This document shows positions 26,861-36,434 of a DNA stretch of 64,000 nucleotides, in pieces. Below the pieces are notes generated by a model. It saw only the letters and a program-made list of their open reading frames with translations, was not told the origin of the DNA and ran no database searches. Source of the DNA: an uncultured Oscillospiraceae bacterium (GTDB lineage: Bacteria > Bacillota > Clostridia > Oscillospirales > Ruminococcaceae); assembly GCA_910579125.1 (NCBI GenBank), contig CAJTTH010000010.1, forward strand, positions 1 to 64,000, written 5' to 3'. Every line of letters starts with the position of its first letter. Within the stretch, counting starts at the first letter, position 1. Both the position numbers and the translations under genes were made by a program.

Positions 26861-27639
26861 GGATAGACATAGCCACGCTGTTCCCCGAGATGTGCGACAG
26901 CGTATTGCGGACAAGCGTTCTCGGGCGCGGAATAAAGCGCGGCTGTATCGAGATTTACACGCACAATATCCGTCTGTACACCGAGGACAAGCACCGCAAC
27001 GTCGACGACAAGCCCTACGGCGGCGGCACGGGTCTGGTAATGCAGGCGCAGCCGATCTACGACTGCGTAATGGCGCTTATCTCGCAGCATAAGGCGCGTC
27101 CGAGGATAATTTATATGTCGCCGCAAGGGGAAACGCTCACGCAGGACAAGGTGCGCGGGCTTGCCGCCGAGGAGGGCTTGATACTGCTGTGTGGACACTA
27201 CGAGGGCGTTGACAGCCGCGTTCTCGAGGAACTGGACGCGGAGGAGCTTTCGGTCGGAGATTATGTGCTGACGGGCGGCGAGCTGCCCGCGCTGATAGTC
27301 TGCGATGCGGTGGCGAGGTTACAGGAGGGCGTTCTCCCCAACGAGGACGCGTATTCGATCGAGAGCCACTACAACGGGCTTCTGGAGTTTCCGCAGTACT
27401 CCCGTCCCGAGGTCTGGCGCGGACGGGCCGTTCCCAAGATATTGCTGTCGGGCGACCACAAAAAGATCGCCGAGTGGCAAAAACAGGCGGCAATTGAGAT
27501 CACGCGGGAAAAGCGCCCCGATATGTACGAGAAATATCTTCTGGATCACGCGGAGGAGATCGCCGCCGAAGAGGCAAAACGGCTGAAAAGATTAAGACGA
27601 AAAGAACGTAAACATAAAGAGGATAATAACAATGAATAA
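26857..27639 (+). CDS. trmD: tRNA (guanine37-N1)-methyltransferase
   Basis: TrmD methylates G37 of tRNAs reading CNN codons to prevent frameshifting. The protein starts MRIDIATLFPEMCDSVL and has DDKPYGGGTGLV, LLCGHYEGVDSRV (the SAM-binding knot) and DYVLTGGELPALI. It is 260 residues with a highly charged tail. It overlaps rimM by 4 bases and era by 8. Confidence 0.97.
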   Translation: MRIDIATLFPEMCDSVLRTSVLGRGIKRGCIEIYTHNIRLYTEDKHRNVDDKPYGGGTGLVMQAQPIYDCVMALISQHKARPRIIYMSPQGETLTQDKVRGLAAEEGLILLCGHYEGVDSRVLEELDAEELSVGDYVLTGGELPALIVCDAVARLQEGVLPNEDAYSIESHYNGLLEFPQYSRPEVWRGRAVPKILLSGDHKKIAEWQKQAAIEITREKRPDMYEKYLLDHAEEIAAEEAKRLKRLRRKERKHKEDNNNE

Positions 27640-28534
27640 GAACGCATTTATCGCAATAACGGGACGCCCCAACGCGGGGAAATCCTCGCTGACAAATCTG
27701 CTTGTCGGCGAGAAAATATCCATAGTAAGCGAAAAGCCGCAGACTACCCGCAATCGCATCAACGGCGTACTGACCAAGGGCGGGACGCAGTTCGTGTTTA
27801 TTGACACGCCCGGTATGCTAAAGGCGAAAACCAAGCTCGCCGAGCATATGGTGAAGTCGGTGCGCACGTCGGTCGAGGACGTTGACGTTGCTGTGTTAAT
27901 GGCGGACGTTACGAAAAAAATGTCGGGCGTGGAGCAGGAGCTTATCCGCTCGTTCGCGCAGAACGGCACAGAGGTCGTGCTGCTGCTGAACAAGATAGAC
28001 CTTTTAAAGAACAAGGAGGATCTGCTGCCGATAATCGCGCAGTACAACGAGCTGTACGACTTCGCGGAGATTATTCCGATAAGCGTAAAGCGGCGCATAA
28101 ACACCGACAAAATAATCCCTGTGCTGGAAAAATATGCCATAGATGGCGAGCACTTTTTCCCCGACGATATCGCGACCGACCGCACGGAGCGTTTTCTCTG
28201 CGCCGAGATAGTCCGCGAGAAGATACTTTGGACAATGCAGCAAGAGATACCCCACGGAACGGCAGTCGACATTGAGAGCTTCAAAACGCGCCAAAGCGCA
28301 AAGGGAGAGGAGATCGTCGATATTTCCGCCGTGGTTATCTGTGAAAGAGATTCGCACAAGGGCATGATAATCGGAAAGGGCGGCGAGAGACTTAAGGAGA
28401 TAGGCACGATGGCGCGCAAGGATATCGAGGAGCTTCTCGGCTGCAAGGTGAATTTACAGCTTTTCGTCAAGGTCAAGGAGGACTGGCGCAACCGTGAAAA
28501 CGTTATCACAGAGTACAATATCGCTGACGAATGA
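27632..28534 (+). CDS. era: GTPase Era
   Basis: Essential 30S assembly GTPase. G1 is GRPNAGKSSL, G3 is DTPG, G4 is NKID. The C-terminal KH domain has the GxxG loop in GKGGERLKEIG. The 300-residue length is normal. It is the last gene of the rlmB operon, followed by a hairpin. Confidence 0.97.
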   Translation: MNKNAFIAITGRPNAGKSSLTNLLVGEKISIVSEKPQTTRNRINGVLTKGGTQFVFIDTPGMLKAKTKLAEHMVKSVRTSVEDVDVAVLMADVTKKMSGVEQELIRSFAQNGTEVVLLLNKIDLLKNKEDLLPIIAQYNELYDFAEIIPISVKRRINTDKIIPVLEKYAIDGEHFFPDDIATDRTERFLCAEIVREKILWTMQQEIPHGTAVDIESFKTRQSAKGEEIVDISAVVICERDSHKGMIIGKGGERLKEIGTMARKDIEELLGCKVNLQLFVKVKEDWRNRENVITEYNIADE

Positions 28535-28541
28535 CCGAAAA

Positions 28542-28568
28542 AACGGGCGGATATATCACCCGCCCGTT
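28542..28568. terminator. Terminator between era and the XRE gene
   Basis: Stem AACGGGCGG/CCGCCCGTT. The minus side has six T, so it is strongest for the XRE transcript; it likely also serves era. Confidence 0.8.
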
Positions 28569-28571
28569 ATC

Positions 28572-29240
28572 TTATTTCCCGAATTTCTGCAGATCGCGCT
28601 CAACGTTGGTAACTATCGAAAACAGCGCCGTACTCTGTTTGGGATATTCCTGTTCGATACGCGAGTTCGTGATCCGCTCGTCGGCTGTTCCGTCATGAGC
28701 GGCGCTTCTTGCTCTCACATCGTCGAGCGAAAGCTGTGCCGCGCACATTCCCGAAACGTCGTCAAACGGCACGGCGAAGCAATCCTCATCGTTTTTTCCG
28801 CCTGCCGAATATACCATTCTGAACGCGCGGTAAACCGCCGTTACTATGTATGACGAAACCGCCTTGGTAAGCTTGGCGTTCTTAGCCTTCATCAAAAGTG
28901 AAAAAATCACCTCGATAGCGTTCGTTATCAGCTTTTTCCTGAATGCCACACTAAGCCCGTTCGGATCGCCGCCGTAGCTCTCCGAGACTGTGCTCTCGGG
29001 AAGCTCCTCCTCGGACACGACCGTACCGTTGCGTGAGCTTGTCCTGCCGAGGATATAATCGACCGACACACCGTAAAAATTTGCGGCGTGCACCAGAAAA
29101 TCCAGTCCGCATTCGCGTTTTCCGTTTTCGTAATGCGACAACAGCGCCTGTGCAATTCCCAGTTGATCGGCAGCCTCTTTCTGCCGCAGACCGCGCTCCT
29201 TGCGAAGCAGCTTCATTACTCTCGGAAAATCCTTGTTCAT
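28572..29240 (-). CDS. XRE-family transcriptional regulator with C-terminal effector-like domain
   Basis: An N-terminal HTH (about 5-62: LRQKEAADQLGI and LSHYENGKRE) is followed by FYGVSVDYILGRT, then a 150-residue region of unknown family. The 222-residue size fits stand-alone clostridial regulators. It is divergently arranged against a histidine phosphatase gene, and the intervening AT-rich region may contain its operator. Targets are unknown. Confidence 0.85.
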   Translation of the reverse strand: MNKDFPRVMKLLRKERGLRQKEAADQLGIAQALLSHYENGKRECGLDFLVHAANFYGVSVDYILGRTSSRNGTVVSEEELPESTVSESYGGDPNGLSVAFRKKLITNAIEVIFSLLMKAKNAKLTKAVSSYIVTAVYRAFRMVYSAGGKNDEDCFAVPFDDVSGMCAAQLSLDDVRARSAAHDGTADERITNSRIEQEYPKQSTALFSIVTNVERDLQKFGK

Positions 29241-29434
29241 AGTTCTCTCTACTCTCCTACTACCCGTTGTTACCCGTCAATATCAAAAATCTATTGACGA
29301 TCAAATTATCACATAGTATATTATATAACAGTTATTCCGATTTGTAAAGCGGCAGAATAACCAAATTTTCGACAGCGGTCTAGGACATAATATATAAGAC
29401 AAAAACGGACATACCGTATATAGGAGGAAGTCAA

Positions 29435-30043
29435 ATGAAAAACTACTACTTGTATTTAATTCGCCATGGAATTACCCAAGGTAATCTTGACGGAAAATAT
29501 ATCGGGCAGACCGATCTGGCGCTTTGTCCTGAGGGAAAAAGGCAGATCGAGGTGCTTTGCGCAGATGAAATATACCCCGAGGTCGGCAAGGTGTACTCCT
29601 CGCCGCTGGCGCGGTGTCTGGAGACCGCCGAGATCATCTATCCCGAGCAGAAGCTGATGATTATCGACGAGATTTGCGAGATGAATTTCGGCGAGTTTGA
29701 GGGTAAAACGCAGCGGCAGCTTCAGGACTTGCGCGAGTACACCGACTGGCTGCGGGGAGGTCCCGACGCTGCACCCCCGAACGGCGAGAAATACGGCGAT
29801 TTTATGGTTCGGTGCATCGAGGGGCTGGATATTATTTTCAGTGATATGATGCGTCGTGAAGTTACACGCGCCGCTTGCGTTACCCACGCGGGCGTAATCA
29901 CCAATCTGCTGTGCGGTTACGGCTTGCCGAAAGGGCAGCCTGCGGATTTTATGTGCGGACCCGGCGAGGGCTTTGAGATAATCCTAACGCCGTTTTTGTG
30001 GCAGAAAGGTCCGGCATTTGAGATATCGGGCAGGCTGCAATAA
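29435..30043 (+). CDS. Histidine phosphatase family protein (phosphoglycerate-mutase-like)
   Basis: The RHG motif in YLIRHGITQGN contains the phosphorylated histidine. The second histidine is in CVTHAGVITN, and EMNFGEFEGKT carries the family acid region. The 202-residue form resembles CobC/GpmB-type phosphatases. No cobalamin genes are nearby, so a generic phosphatase is the safer call. A strong AGGAGG site precedes the start. Confidence 0.9.
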   Translation: MKNYYLYLIRHGITQGNLDGKYIGQTDLALCPEGKRQIEVLCADEIYPEVGKVYSSPLARCLETAEIIYPEQKLMIIDEICEMNFGEFEGKTQRQLQDLREYTDWLRGGPDAAPPNGEKYGDFMVRCIEGLDIIFSDMMRREVTRAACVTHAGVITNLLCGYGLPKGQPADFMCGPGEGFEIILTPFLWQKGPAFEISGRLQ

Positions 30044-30113
30044 CAATCTATAAAAAATACCCTATAATATACCTAAAGTAATATAACCTGCTTTATCAGC
30101 GTATCATAACAAA

Positions 30114-30145
30114 AACAGCGCACAAACGACCGTCTGTGCGCTGTT
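30114..30145. terminator. Bidirectional terminator between the phosphatase gene and pckA
   Basis: Stem AACAGCGCACA/TGTGCGCTGTT. The minus strand continues TTTGTT, ending the pckA transcript. Confidence 0.8.
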
Positions 30146-30171
30146 TGATTATTTTAAATTATCGGGCTGCA

Positions 30172-31776
30172 TTAAAGCTGCGGACCTGCGGGAACGAGCG
30201 CCTTACCTGCGGGGTTGCCCTCGTATTTTGCGAAGTTCTTGATAAATCTCTGTGCGAGATCCTTTGCCTTTTCGTCCCAATCGGCAGCGTTTGCGTAGGT
30301 GTCGCGCGGGTCAAGAATGCCAGTATCAACGCCCTTAAGCTCGGTCGGAACCTCAAAATTAAAGTACGGGATCTTCTTGGTGGGCGCGTTGTTGATGTCG
30401 CCGTTGAGGATCGCGTCGATGATGCCGCGTGTGTCCTTAATGGAGATGCGCTTGCCCGTGCCGTTCCAGCCGGTGTTTACGAGGTAAGCCTTTGCGCCGC
30501 TCTGTTGCATTCTCTTGACAAGCTCCTCTGCGTACTTGGTCGGGTGCAGTTCGAGGAATGCCTGACCGAAGCAAGCGGAGAAAGTGGGAGTAGGCTCGGT
30601 AATGCCGCGCTCCGTACCCGCGAGCTTAGCGGTAAAGCCCGAAAGGAAGTAGTACTGGGTCTGCTCGGGGGTGAGGATAGAAACGGGCGGCAGAACGCCG
30701 AACGCGTCTGCGGACAGGAAGATAACGTTCTTCGCTGCGGGAGCGGACGAAACGGGTCTTACAATGTTCTGAATGTGGTCGATCGGGTAAGAAACGCGGG
30801 TGTTCTCCGTAACGCTCTTGTCCGTGAAGTCGATCTTGCCGTCAGCGTCGAGAGTAACGTTCTCGAGGAGTGCGTTTCTCTTGATAGCGTTGTAGATATC
30901 GGGCTCGGATTCCTTGTCGAGGTCGATAACCTTTGCGTAGCAGCCGCCCTCGAAGTTGAATACGCCGTTGTCGTCCCAGCCGTGCTCGTCGTCGCCGATA
31001 AGCAGACGCTTGGGATCGGTCGAAAGCGTGGTCTTGCCTGTGCCGGACAGACCGAAGAAGATAGCGGTGTTCTTGCCGTCCATATCGGTGTTAGCGGAGC
31101 AGTGCATAGCCGCAATGCCCTTAAGCGGCAGATAGTAGTTCATCATCGAGAACATACCCTTCTTCATTTCGCCGCCGTACCATGTGTTGATGATTACCTG
31201 CTCGCGTGAGGTGATGTTGAACATAACAGCGGTCTCGGAGTTAAGACCAAGCTCCTTGTAGTTCTCAACCTTAGCCTTGGAAGCGTTGTATACAACGAAA
31301 TCGGGTTCAAAGCTCTCAAGCTCCTCCGCAGTGGGCTTAATGAACATATTCTCAACAAAGTGAGCCTGCCAAGCCACTTCCATAATAAAGCGGATAGCCA
31401 TTCTCGTGTCCTTGTTAGCGCCGCAGAAAGCGTCAACTACATACAGCTTCTTGTTGGAGAGCTCCTTCTTTGCGATCTCCTTGCAGGCGTCCCAAGCCTC
31501 CTTGGTAGCGGGGTGGTTGTCGTTCTTGTACTCGTCGGAGGTCCACCATACGGTGTCCTTGGAGTTGTCGTCCATAACAATGAACTTGTCTTTGGGCGAA
31601 CGTCCGGTGTAAACGCCTGTCATAACGTTTACCGCGCCCAGCTCGCTCTCCTGACCCTTATCGTAGCCGGTAAGGGAGGGATCAAGCTCCGCCTTGTACA
31701 ACTCCTCATAGGAGGGGTTGTAAACGACTTCCGTAGTTCCGGTAATGCCATACTTCGTCAAATCGATCTTGCTCAT
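30172..31776 (-). CDS. pckA: Phosphoenolpyruvate carboxykinase (ATP)
   Basis: Converts oxaloacetate and ATP to PEP, or runs in reverse as a CO2-fixing, ATP-forming step in many gut anaerobes. The 534-residue protein has [11 protein letters not shown] (kinase loop), the SADTDMDGKN region, [10 protein letters not shown] (metal site) and [10 protein letters not shown]. It starts [11 protein letters not shown] and has a perfect promoter with its own terminator. Operon partners are absent. Confidence 0.98.
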   Translation of the reverse strand: MSKIDLTKYGITGTTEVVYNPSYEELYKAELDPSLTGYDKGQESELGAVNVMTGVYTGRSPKDKFIVMDDNSKDTVWWTSDEYKNDNHPATKEAWDACKEIAKKELSNKKLYVVDAFCGANKDTRMAIRFIMEVAWQAHFVENMFIKPTAEELESFEPDFVVYNASKAKVENYKELGLNSETAVMFNITSREQVIINTWYGGEMKKGMFSMMNYYLPLKGIAAMHCSANTDMDGKNTAIFFGLSGTGKTTLSTDPKRLLIGDDEHGWDDNGVFNFEGGCYAKVIDLDKESEPDIYNAIKRNALLENVTLDADGKIDFTDKSVTENTRVSYPIDHIQNIVRPVSSAPAAKNVIFLSADAFGVLPPVSILTPEQTQYYFLSGFTAKLAGTERGITEPTPTFSACFGQAFLELHPTKYAEELVKRMQQSGAKAYLVNTGWNGTGKRISIKDTRGIIDAILNGDINNAPTKKIPYFNFEVPTELKGVDTGILDPRDTYANAADWDEKAKDLAQRFIKNFAKYEGNPAGKALVPAGPQL

Positions 31777-31859
31777 TGGAAAAAACCTCGTTTCATAAAA
31801 ATTTTACAAGGATTCCGCGCCGCGGCGAACCACGACCGAAAAACCTTTCCACAAATACC

Positions 31860-31888
31860 ATTATACACGATTTTTTTCAAGTTGTCAA
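31860..31888 (-). promoter_or_regulatory. Promoter of pckA
   Basis: Minus strand TTGACA (31888-31883), 17 bases, TATAAT (31865-31860). Confidence 0.9.
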
Positions 31889-31968
31889 GGAAATTTATCA
31901 ATTTTAGTAAAATTTTTGCTTAAATATATAGCAATTATATACAAATATGTAAAATAAGCATAGCGCAT

Positions 31969-31996
31969 AAAAAACGGACGGCATAACCGCCGCCCG
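31969..31996 (-). terminator. Terminator of lgt
   Basis: Stem CGGGCGGC/GCCGTCCG with one G-U pair on the minus strand, then six T. Confidence 0.78.
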
Positions 31997-31999
31997 AAA

Positions 32000-32788
32000 T
32001 CACAATGACCGTCTTTTTCCCCGAACTCCTTTAAACACAAGGAACGCCAGACTTACCGCGAAAACAAGTACGCTTATAAACTGCGAGGTGGACATTCCCA
32101 GAATAAAGCCCCTGTATTCGTCGCCGCGCCAGAATTCCAGAATAAATCGCCCGACGGAGTAAATCAGCAGATACAGCGCCAAAAGCCGTCCGCGCAGCTT
32201 ATCGGTTTTCGTTAGCAGAATGAACAGCACCGCAAACAGCGCGAACTCAAAACCCGCCTCGTAAAGCTGTACGGGCACTCTGGGAACGCCGTTGGCTTTC
32301 TCCACAAGCGACTTCGTAAAGGTGACGCCGTGCTCCCATTCGACGCCGTAGCAGCACCCTCCGAGAAAACAGCCTATGCGCGCGAAGCCGTGCAGCAGCG
32401 CTATCGACGGGGCGGCGCAGTCGGTCGCGATATCGGCGGGGAGCTTCTGAACCTTGACTGAAATTCCGCCAGCGATAAGACCGCCGATAAGACCGCCGTA
32501 GAAAACCGAACCGCCGAAGATCAGTCCGAACCGCTCCCAGAAATTTACAAAGCCCGTGGCTTTAAAAAGCTCTCCCCAATAGGCGATATTGGTGATGCCG
32601 TACAGTAAATGCATTCCGACGAAAACGCCGATCGCCGAGAAAAGATACACAAATATCAGCGAAATGTCATCGCCCGTGAATTTTTTGTAGCAGTATATCC
32701 CGAGCGGACAGGCAGTGAAAATACCGATCACCGCGCATATCATATAACTGCCGATAAAACGTCCGAAAATTTCAAATCCGGGAAACAT
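32000..32788 (-). CDS. lgt: Prolipoprotein diacylglyceryl transferase
   Basis: A membrane enzyme that attaches diacylglycerol to the lipobox cysteine of prolipoproteins. The 262-residue protein has about seven membrane segments and the Lgt signature HGFARIGCFLGGCCYG, with the key Arg, plus GLIGG and RFILEFWRGDE. It supports lipoproteins such as the one encoded at 44752. Confidence 0.96.
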   Translation of the reverse strand: MFPGFEIFGRFIGSYMICAVIGIFTACPLGIYCYKKFTGDDISLIFVYLFSAIGVFVGMHLLYGITNIAYWGELFKATGFVNFWERFGLIFGGSVFYGGLIGGLIAGGISVKVQKLPADIATDCAAPSIALLHGFARIGCFLGGCCYGVEWEHGVTFTKSLVEKANGVPRVPVQLYEAGFEFALFAVLFILLTKTDKLRGRLLALYLLIYSVGRFILEFWRGDEYRGFILGMSTSQFISVLVFAVSLAFLVFKGVRGKRRSL

Positions 32789-32814
32789 AAAAACACCTTT
32801 TCCTAAAAATATAA

Positions 32815-32844
32815 CCCTGCCGAAAGGTTTTCGCCTCAGCAGGG
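32815..32844 (-). terminator. Likely terminator of the DUF4190-like gene
   Basis: Stem CCCTGC/GCAGGG with an extra inner pairing. On the minus strand it is followed by TTATATTTTT. It lies just before lgt, so partial readthrough into lgt is possible. Confidence 0.5.
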
Positions 32845-32867
32845 CTAAATCTTATTATGTAGCTATC

Positions 32868-33182
32868 TTAAAAAATGAAGAAACTGCTGTAAGCGCCGAG
32901 AGCGCCGAGAGCGCCGGCAGCCGCGCATAATACGCAAATCGTGCAGAGCACCGCAATAACGCTCTCTGCTGTTGCAACGATACCGCAAATCAATCCGCCG
33001 ATAGCAAGACCCTTGCTCTCAGGCTCCTCGCCTGCCTTAATGCGCTTGAGTGCCAACGCACCGAATACGATACCCGCAATTGCGCAAAGCGGAGCCACAT
33101 AGCCTACATATGGAATAAACGAGCCTACAATGCCGACAATACCGCAAACCAAAGCGGCGATCGCCATATTTTTTACTGTCAT
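32868..33182 (-). CDS. Small DUF4190-like membrane protein
   Basis: A 104-residue protein with two pairs of hydrophobic segments and a central charged stretch ALKRIKAGEEPESKGLAIGG, characteristic of DUF4190-type proteins. The repeated Gly/Ala segments make a compact hairpin membrane protein. The function is unknown. It has its own promoter. Confidence 0.8.
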   Translation of the reverse strand: MTVKNMAIAALVCGIVGIVGSFIPYVGYVAPLCAIAGIVFGALALKRIKAGEEPESKGLAIGGLICGIVATAESVIAVLCTICVLCAAAGALGALGAYSSFFIF

Positions 33183-33234
33183 GATGAAATACTCCCTTCA
33201 AAAATAATTCACGAAAAATCATTCGTCTGTATAA

Positions 33235-33263
33235 ATTCTACCATAATTCGAGCGATTTGTCAA
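33235..33263 (-). promoter_or_regulatory. Promoter of the DUF4190-like gene
   Basis: Minus strand TTGACA (33263-33258), 17 bases, TAGAAT (33240-33235). Confidence 0.82.
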
Positions 33264-33413
33264 TATAATATGAACAAAACACGCTTCCAATCTTTTGTGT
33301 GATAGTTTCGTGATAATTGTGTATATTGACGGAAAGCCGCCAAAAACTTCCAATTATTTTTAAATAATGCACAAAATGTAGTATAAAACAGACGTTCTCA
33401 TTTTAAAAAGATA

Positions 33414-33442
33414 TTGCTTTTCTTTGCGCACGGTGGTATAAT
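33414..33442 (+). promoter_or_regulatory. Promoter of aguA
   Basis: TTGCTT (33414-33419), 17 bases, TATAAT (33437-33442). Confidence 0.75.
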
Positions 33443-33477
33443 ATTAGAATAACGATAAATGAGAGGACGCGGTTTCA

Positions 33478-34572
33478 GTGAAGATAATCAGCTCAACGCC
33501 CAAAGCGGACGGCTTTTATATGCCCGCCGAATTTGCGCCGCACTACGGGTGCATTATGATTTTTCCGGAGCGCCCGGACAGCTGGCAGTTCGGAGGATAC
33601 GCGGCGAGAAAGGCATTTGTTCAGGTTGCCGAGGCCGTTTCAAGGAGCGAACGGGTCACAGTCTGCGCGTCGCAAAAGCAGTACGAGAACGCGCGGCGAA
33701 TGCTCCCCGATAATATACGCGTGGTCGAGATGTCCTCCAACGACAGCTGGGCAAGGGATTACGCGCCGACATTTGTTACAAACGGCGGGGAGATACGCGG
33801 CGTAAACTGGGGATTTAACGCGTGGGGAGGTCTCGAGGACGGACTGTATTTCCCGTGGGATCTGGATAATAAAATGGCAAGGAAATTGTGCGATCTGTAC
33901 AATAAGGATATGTATGATCTTGGCAATTTTATACTGGAGGGCGGTTCGATCCACGTTGACGGCGAGGGGACCTGCATTACGACCGAAGCGTGTCTGCTCA
34001 GCCGAGGACGCAATCCGATGCTCACAAAGGCGGAAATTGAGAATTATCTGTGCGAATATCTTAATGTGACTAAGGTCATCTGGCTTAAAAACGGCATTTA
34101 CGGCGATGAGACCAACGAGCACGTTGATAATATCTGCGCGTTTGTAAAGCCGTCGGAGGTGGTGCTCGCGTGGACGGACGACGAGAACGACCCGCAGTAC
34201 GCATTGTCAAAGTCGTGCCTTGATATTCTTACCCGCGAAACGGACGCGAAAGGGCGCGAGTTTACGGTGCACAAGCTGCGCTGTCCGAAGCCTGTTACTA
34301 TCACCGACGAGGAGTGCTCGGGTCTTGACACAATGAACTTTCAGCCGACGCGTACTCCCGGCGAGCGCCTTGCCGCGTCCTACGTCAACTTTTACATTGC
34401 GAACGGCGCGGTGGTTATGCCGTTTTTCGGCGACCGCGCGGACGAGCCCGCGCGCGAGCTTCTGGAAACGCTGTTTCCCGAGCGTGAGGTGATACCCGTC
34501 TACGCGCGCGATATACTTATAGGCGGCGGCAATATCCACTGCATAACTCAACAGATACCGCTTTTTAAGTAA
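33478..34572 (+). CDS. aguA: Agmatine deiminase
   Basis: Hydrolyses agmatine to N-carbamoylputrescine and ammonia. The 364-residue protein has the family N-terminus STPKADGFYMPAEF, so GTG 33478 is the start. It also has WARDYAPTF, the guanidine-binding region ILEGGSIHVDGEG, a DETNEHVDN His/Asp block and the catalytic Cys in GGNIHCITQQ. AguB, the next enzyme, is encoded 1 kb downstream. Confidence 0.96.
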   Translation: MKIISSTPKADGFYMPAEFAPHYGCIMIFPERPDSWQFGGYAARKAFVQVAEAVSRSERVTVCASQKQYENARRMLPDNIRVVEMSSNDSWARDYAPTFVTNGGEIRGVNWGFNAWGGLEDGLYFPWDLDNKMARKLCDLYNKDMYDLGNFILEGGSIHVDGEGTCITTEACLLSRGRNPMLTKAEIENYLCEYLNVTKVIWLKNGIYGDETNEHVDNICAFVKPSEVVLAWTDDENDPQYALSKSCLDILTRETDAKGREFTVHKLRCPKPVTITDEECSGLDTMNFQPTRTPGERLAASYVNFYIANGAVVMPFFGDRADEPARELLETLFPEREVIPVYARDILIGGGNIHCITQQIPLFK

Positions 34573-34585
34573 ACGGAGGTTAATA

Positions 34586-35392
34586 ATGATTGAGATCTTA
34601 TTCGGCGAGAGTGACGCGGGCGCAATGAAATACGCACTAAAACACGAAAAGGGGCTTGGCAGCGACGTAATCTGTCTGCCGTTTATGCTTGATATCGGCG
34701 ATATTTCGCAGCCTGTGTTAAGTAAATATCGGCGTGATTTAATTTATAAAATGCTTTATCATTACCAATGGGGCGCGGACGAGGAAATGAGCGCCGAGCT
34801 GAGGTCGCTTGGCGGCAAATATTCGCGCGAGCTTACGCGGCTTAAGAGTTGCTTGAAAAACGGCGAACCGCTGCGGATATGGTATAGCGACGCGCCCTAT
34901 TCAATATGCGGTATGATGTGGCTTTGCGGAAAACTTCGAAGGTATAGGGGAGAGGTGTATGCGGTCAAGCTGCCGAACTTCATTGTCAAGGGCGAAACGG
35001 CTGTTGAACATTCCGGCTGGGGCGAGGTCGAACCGCGTGAATTTACGGAGCTGCTGCCGCTTCAGCGTAGGCTGACTCAGATAGAGATAGTGATGAACGC
35101 GGTACGCTGGGACGCGCTGAAACGCGGAAATTCCTCCTTGCGTGCGGTAGTAAACGGCTCTGTTATCGGCGTTTCCGATAGTTTCTACGATTTTCTCATA
35201 TGGAAGTATCTGGGGAAAGAGCCTCGGCGCGAGGTCGAGATCATAGCGTCGATCATCTCGCAGAATCGTCTTGGAATGAGCGATTGGTGGTTCGCCGACA
35301 GAATAGATCGGTACATTAAATCGGGGCGTATTGGGATTGTCAAGGACTCCGATAAGAAATACGAAAGAGTTCTGCGCTTGAATGAAAACTAA
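34586..35392 (+). CDS. DUF1835/DUF3658-domain protein
   Basis: The N-terminal half starts MIEILFGESDAGAMKYAL, like DUF1835. The C-terminal half with WDALKRGNSSLRAVVNG resembles DUF3658. The 268-residue protein has no membrane segments or known catalytic motif. It follows aguA by 13 bases in the same transcript, and a strong hairpin separates it from aguB. No function is assigned. Confidence 0.8.
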   Translation: MIEILFGESDAGAMKYALKHEKGLGSDVICLPFMLDIGDISQPVLSKYRRDLIYKMLYHYQWGADEEMSAELRSLGGKYSRELTRLKSCLKNGEPLRIWYSDAPYSICGMMWLCGKLRRYRGEVYAVKLPNFIVKGETAVEHSGWGEVEPREFTELLPLQRRLTQIEIVMNAVRWDALKRGNSSLRAVVNGSVIGVSDSFYDFLIWKYLGKEPRREVEIIASIISQNRLGMSDWWFADRIDRYIKSGRIGIVKDSDKKYERVLRLNEN

Positions 35393-35402
35393 TATGTCGA
35401 AG

Positions 35403-35481
35403 AAACTTCAAAAAAGGCAGGCTTTTTTAAGCACTTTAAACTTTGATTTGCCTCGCTGTTGAGCGGTTTTGAAGTTTTTTT
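35403..35481 (+). terminator. Terminator after the DUF1835 gene
   Basis: Long stem AAACTTCAAAA/TTTTGAAGTTT with a wide loop, then a run of seven T. Confidence 0.65.
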
Positions 35482-35543
35482 GCAGCTTATTTTAATTATT
35501 GAAAAACGATAACTGAAACGCTGCAAAACAAAAGGAGAAAGCA

Positions 35544-36416
35544 ATGAGAAAAATTACCGCTGCCGCAGTGCAGATGTCCGTTCCCGAGACGCGGGAGCAG
35601 TCCATAAAAAAAGCCGAGGAATTGGTACGCAAAGCCGCCGCGGACGGCGCGAACGTTATTCTGCTGCCTGAGCTTTTCGAGACGAAATACTTCTGTCAGG
35701 AGCGCCGATATGAGCATTACGAGCTTGCGCTGCCGTTTGACGAAAACTCTGCCGTTGCGCGGTTCAAAGAAGTCTCTCGGGAACTTGGCGTAGTGCTGCC
35801 GATAAGCTTTTACGAGCGTGATGTAAACGTTTTCTATAACAGCGTCGCCATGCTTGACTGCGGCGATGTGCTCGGTGTGTACCGCAAAACGCACATTCCC
35901 GACGACCATTTTTATCAGGAGAAATTCTACTTTACTCCCGGGAATACGGGATTTAAGGTCTGGGAAACGCGCTTCGGGCGTATCGGAGTGGGTATATGCT
36001 GGGATCAATGGTTCCCCGAAGCGGCGCGGTGTATGGCGCTTATGGGCGCGGAGCTGCTGCTTTATCCGACCGCTATCGGCAGCGAGCCGATAATTGAGTG
36101 CGACAGTATGCAGCACTGGCGGCGCTGTATGCAGGGACACGCGGCGGCAAACCTTGTACCCGTGATCGCCGCGAACCGCACAGGCACGGAGACGGTAACT
36201 CCCGACGACGGCAACGCCAGGCAGTCAAGCGCGCTGACGTTCTACGGATCGAGCTTCATTACCGACGAGCGCGGCGAGATTGTTGAAAGTGCCGACCGCG
36301 TTTCCGACTGCGTTCTGCTCCGTGAATTTGACCTTGACGAAACGCGGGTGTTCCGTCAAGAGTGGGGAGTTTTCCGCGACCGCCGCCCGGAAATGTACGG
36401 GAAAATCACAATGTAA
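35544..36416 (+). CDS. aguB: N-carbamoylputrescine amidase
   Basis: Nitrilase-superfamily enzyme releasing putrescine, CO2 and ammonia from N-carbamoylputrescine. The Glu-Lys-Cys triad is visible in LLPELFETKYF, VYRKTHIPDD and GVGICWDQWFPE. The 290-residue length matches AguB, and the close aguA neighbour supports it. It is 18 bases before an ECF-type permease gene, so the two are likely co-transcribed. Confidence 0.95.
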   Translation: MRKITAAAVQMSVPETREQSIKKAEELVRKAAADGANVILLPELFETKYFCQERRYEHYELALPFDENSAVARFKEVSRELGVVLPISFYERDVNVFYNSVAMLDCGDVLGVYRKTHIPDDHFYQEKFYFTPGNTGFKVWETRFGRIGVGICWDQWFPEAARCMALMGAELLLYPTAIGSEPIIECDSMQHWRRCMQGHAAANLVPVIAANRTGTETVTPDDGNARQSSALTFYGSSFITDERGEIVESADRVSDCVLLREFDLDETRVFRQEWGVFRDRRPEMYGKITM

Positions 36417-36434
36417 AAGCGTATCGGAGGAAAG

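Noticed and set aside
29381..29413. GGACATA repeats as an XRE operator
   Set aside because: Only two short copies at 24-base spacing; too weak to claim.
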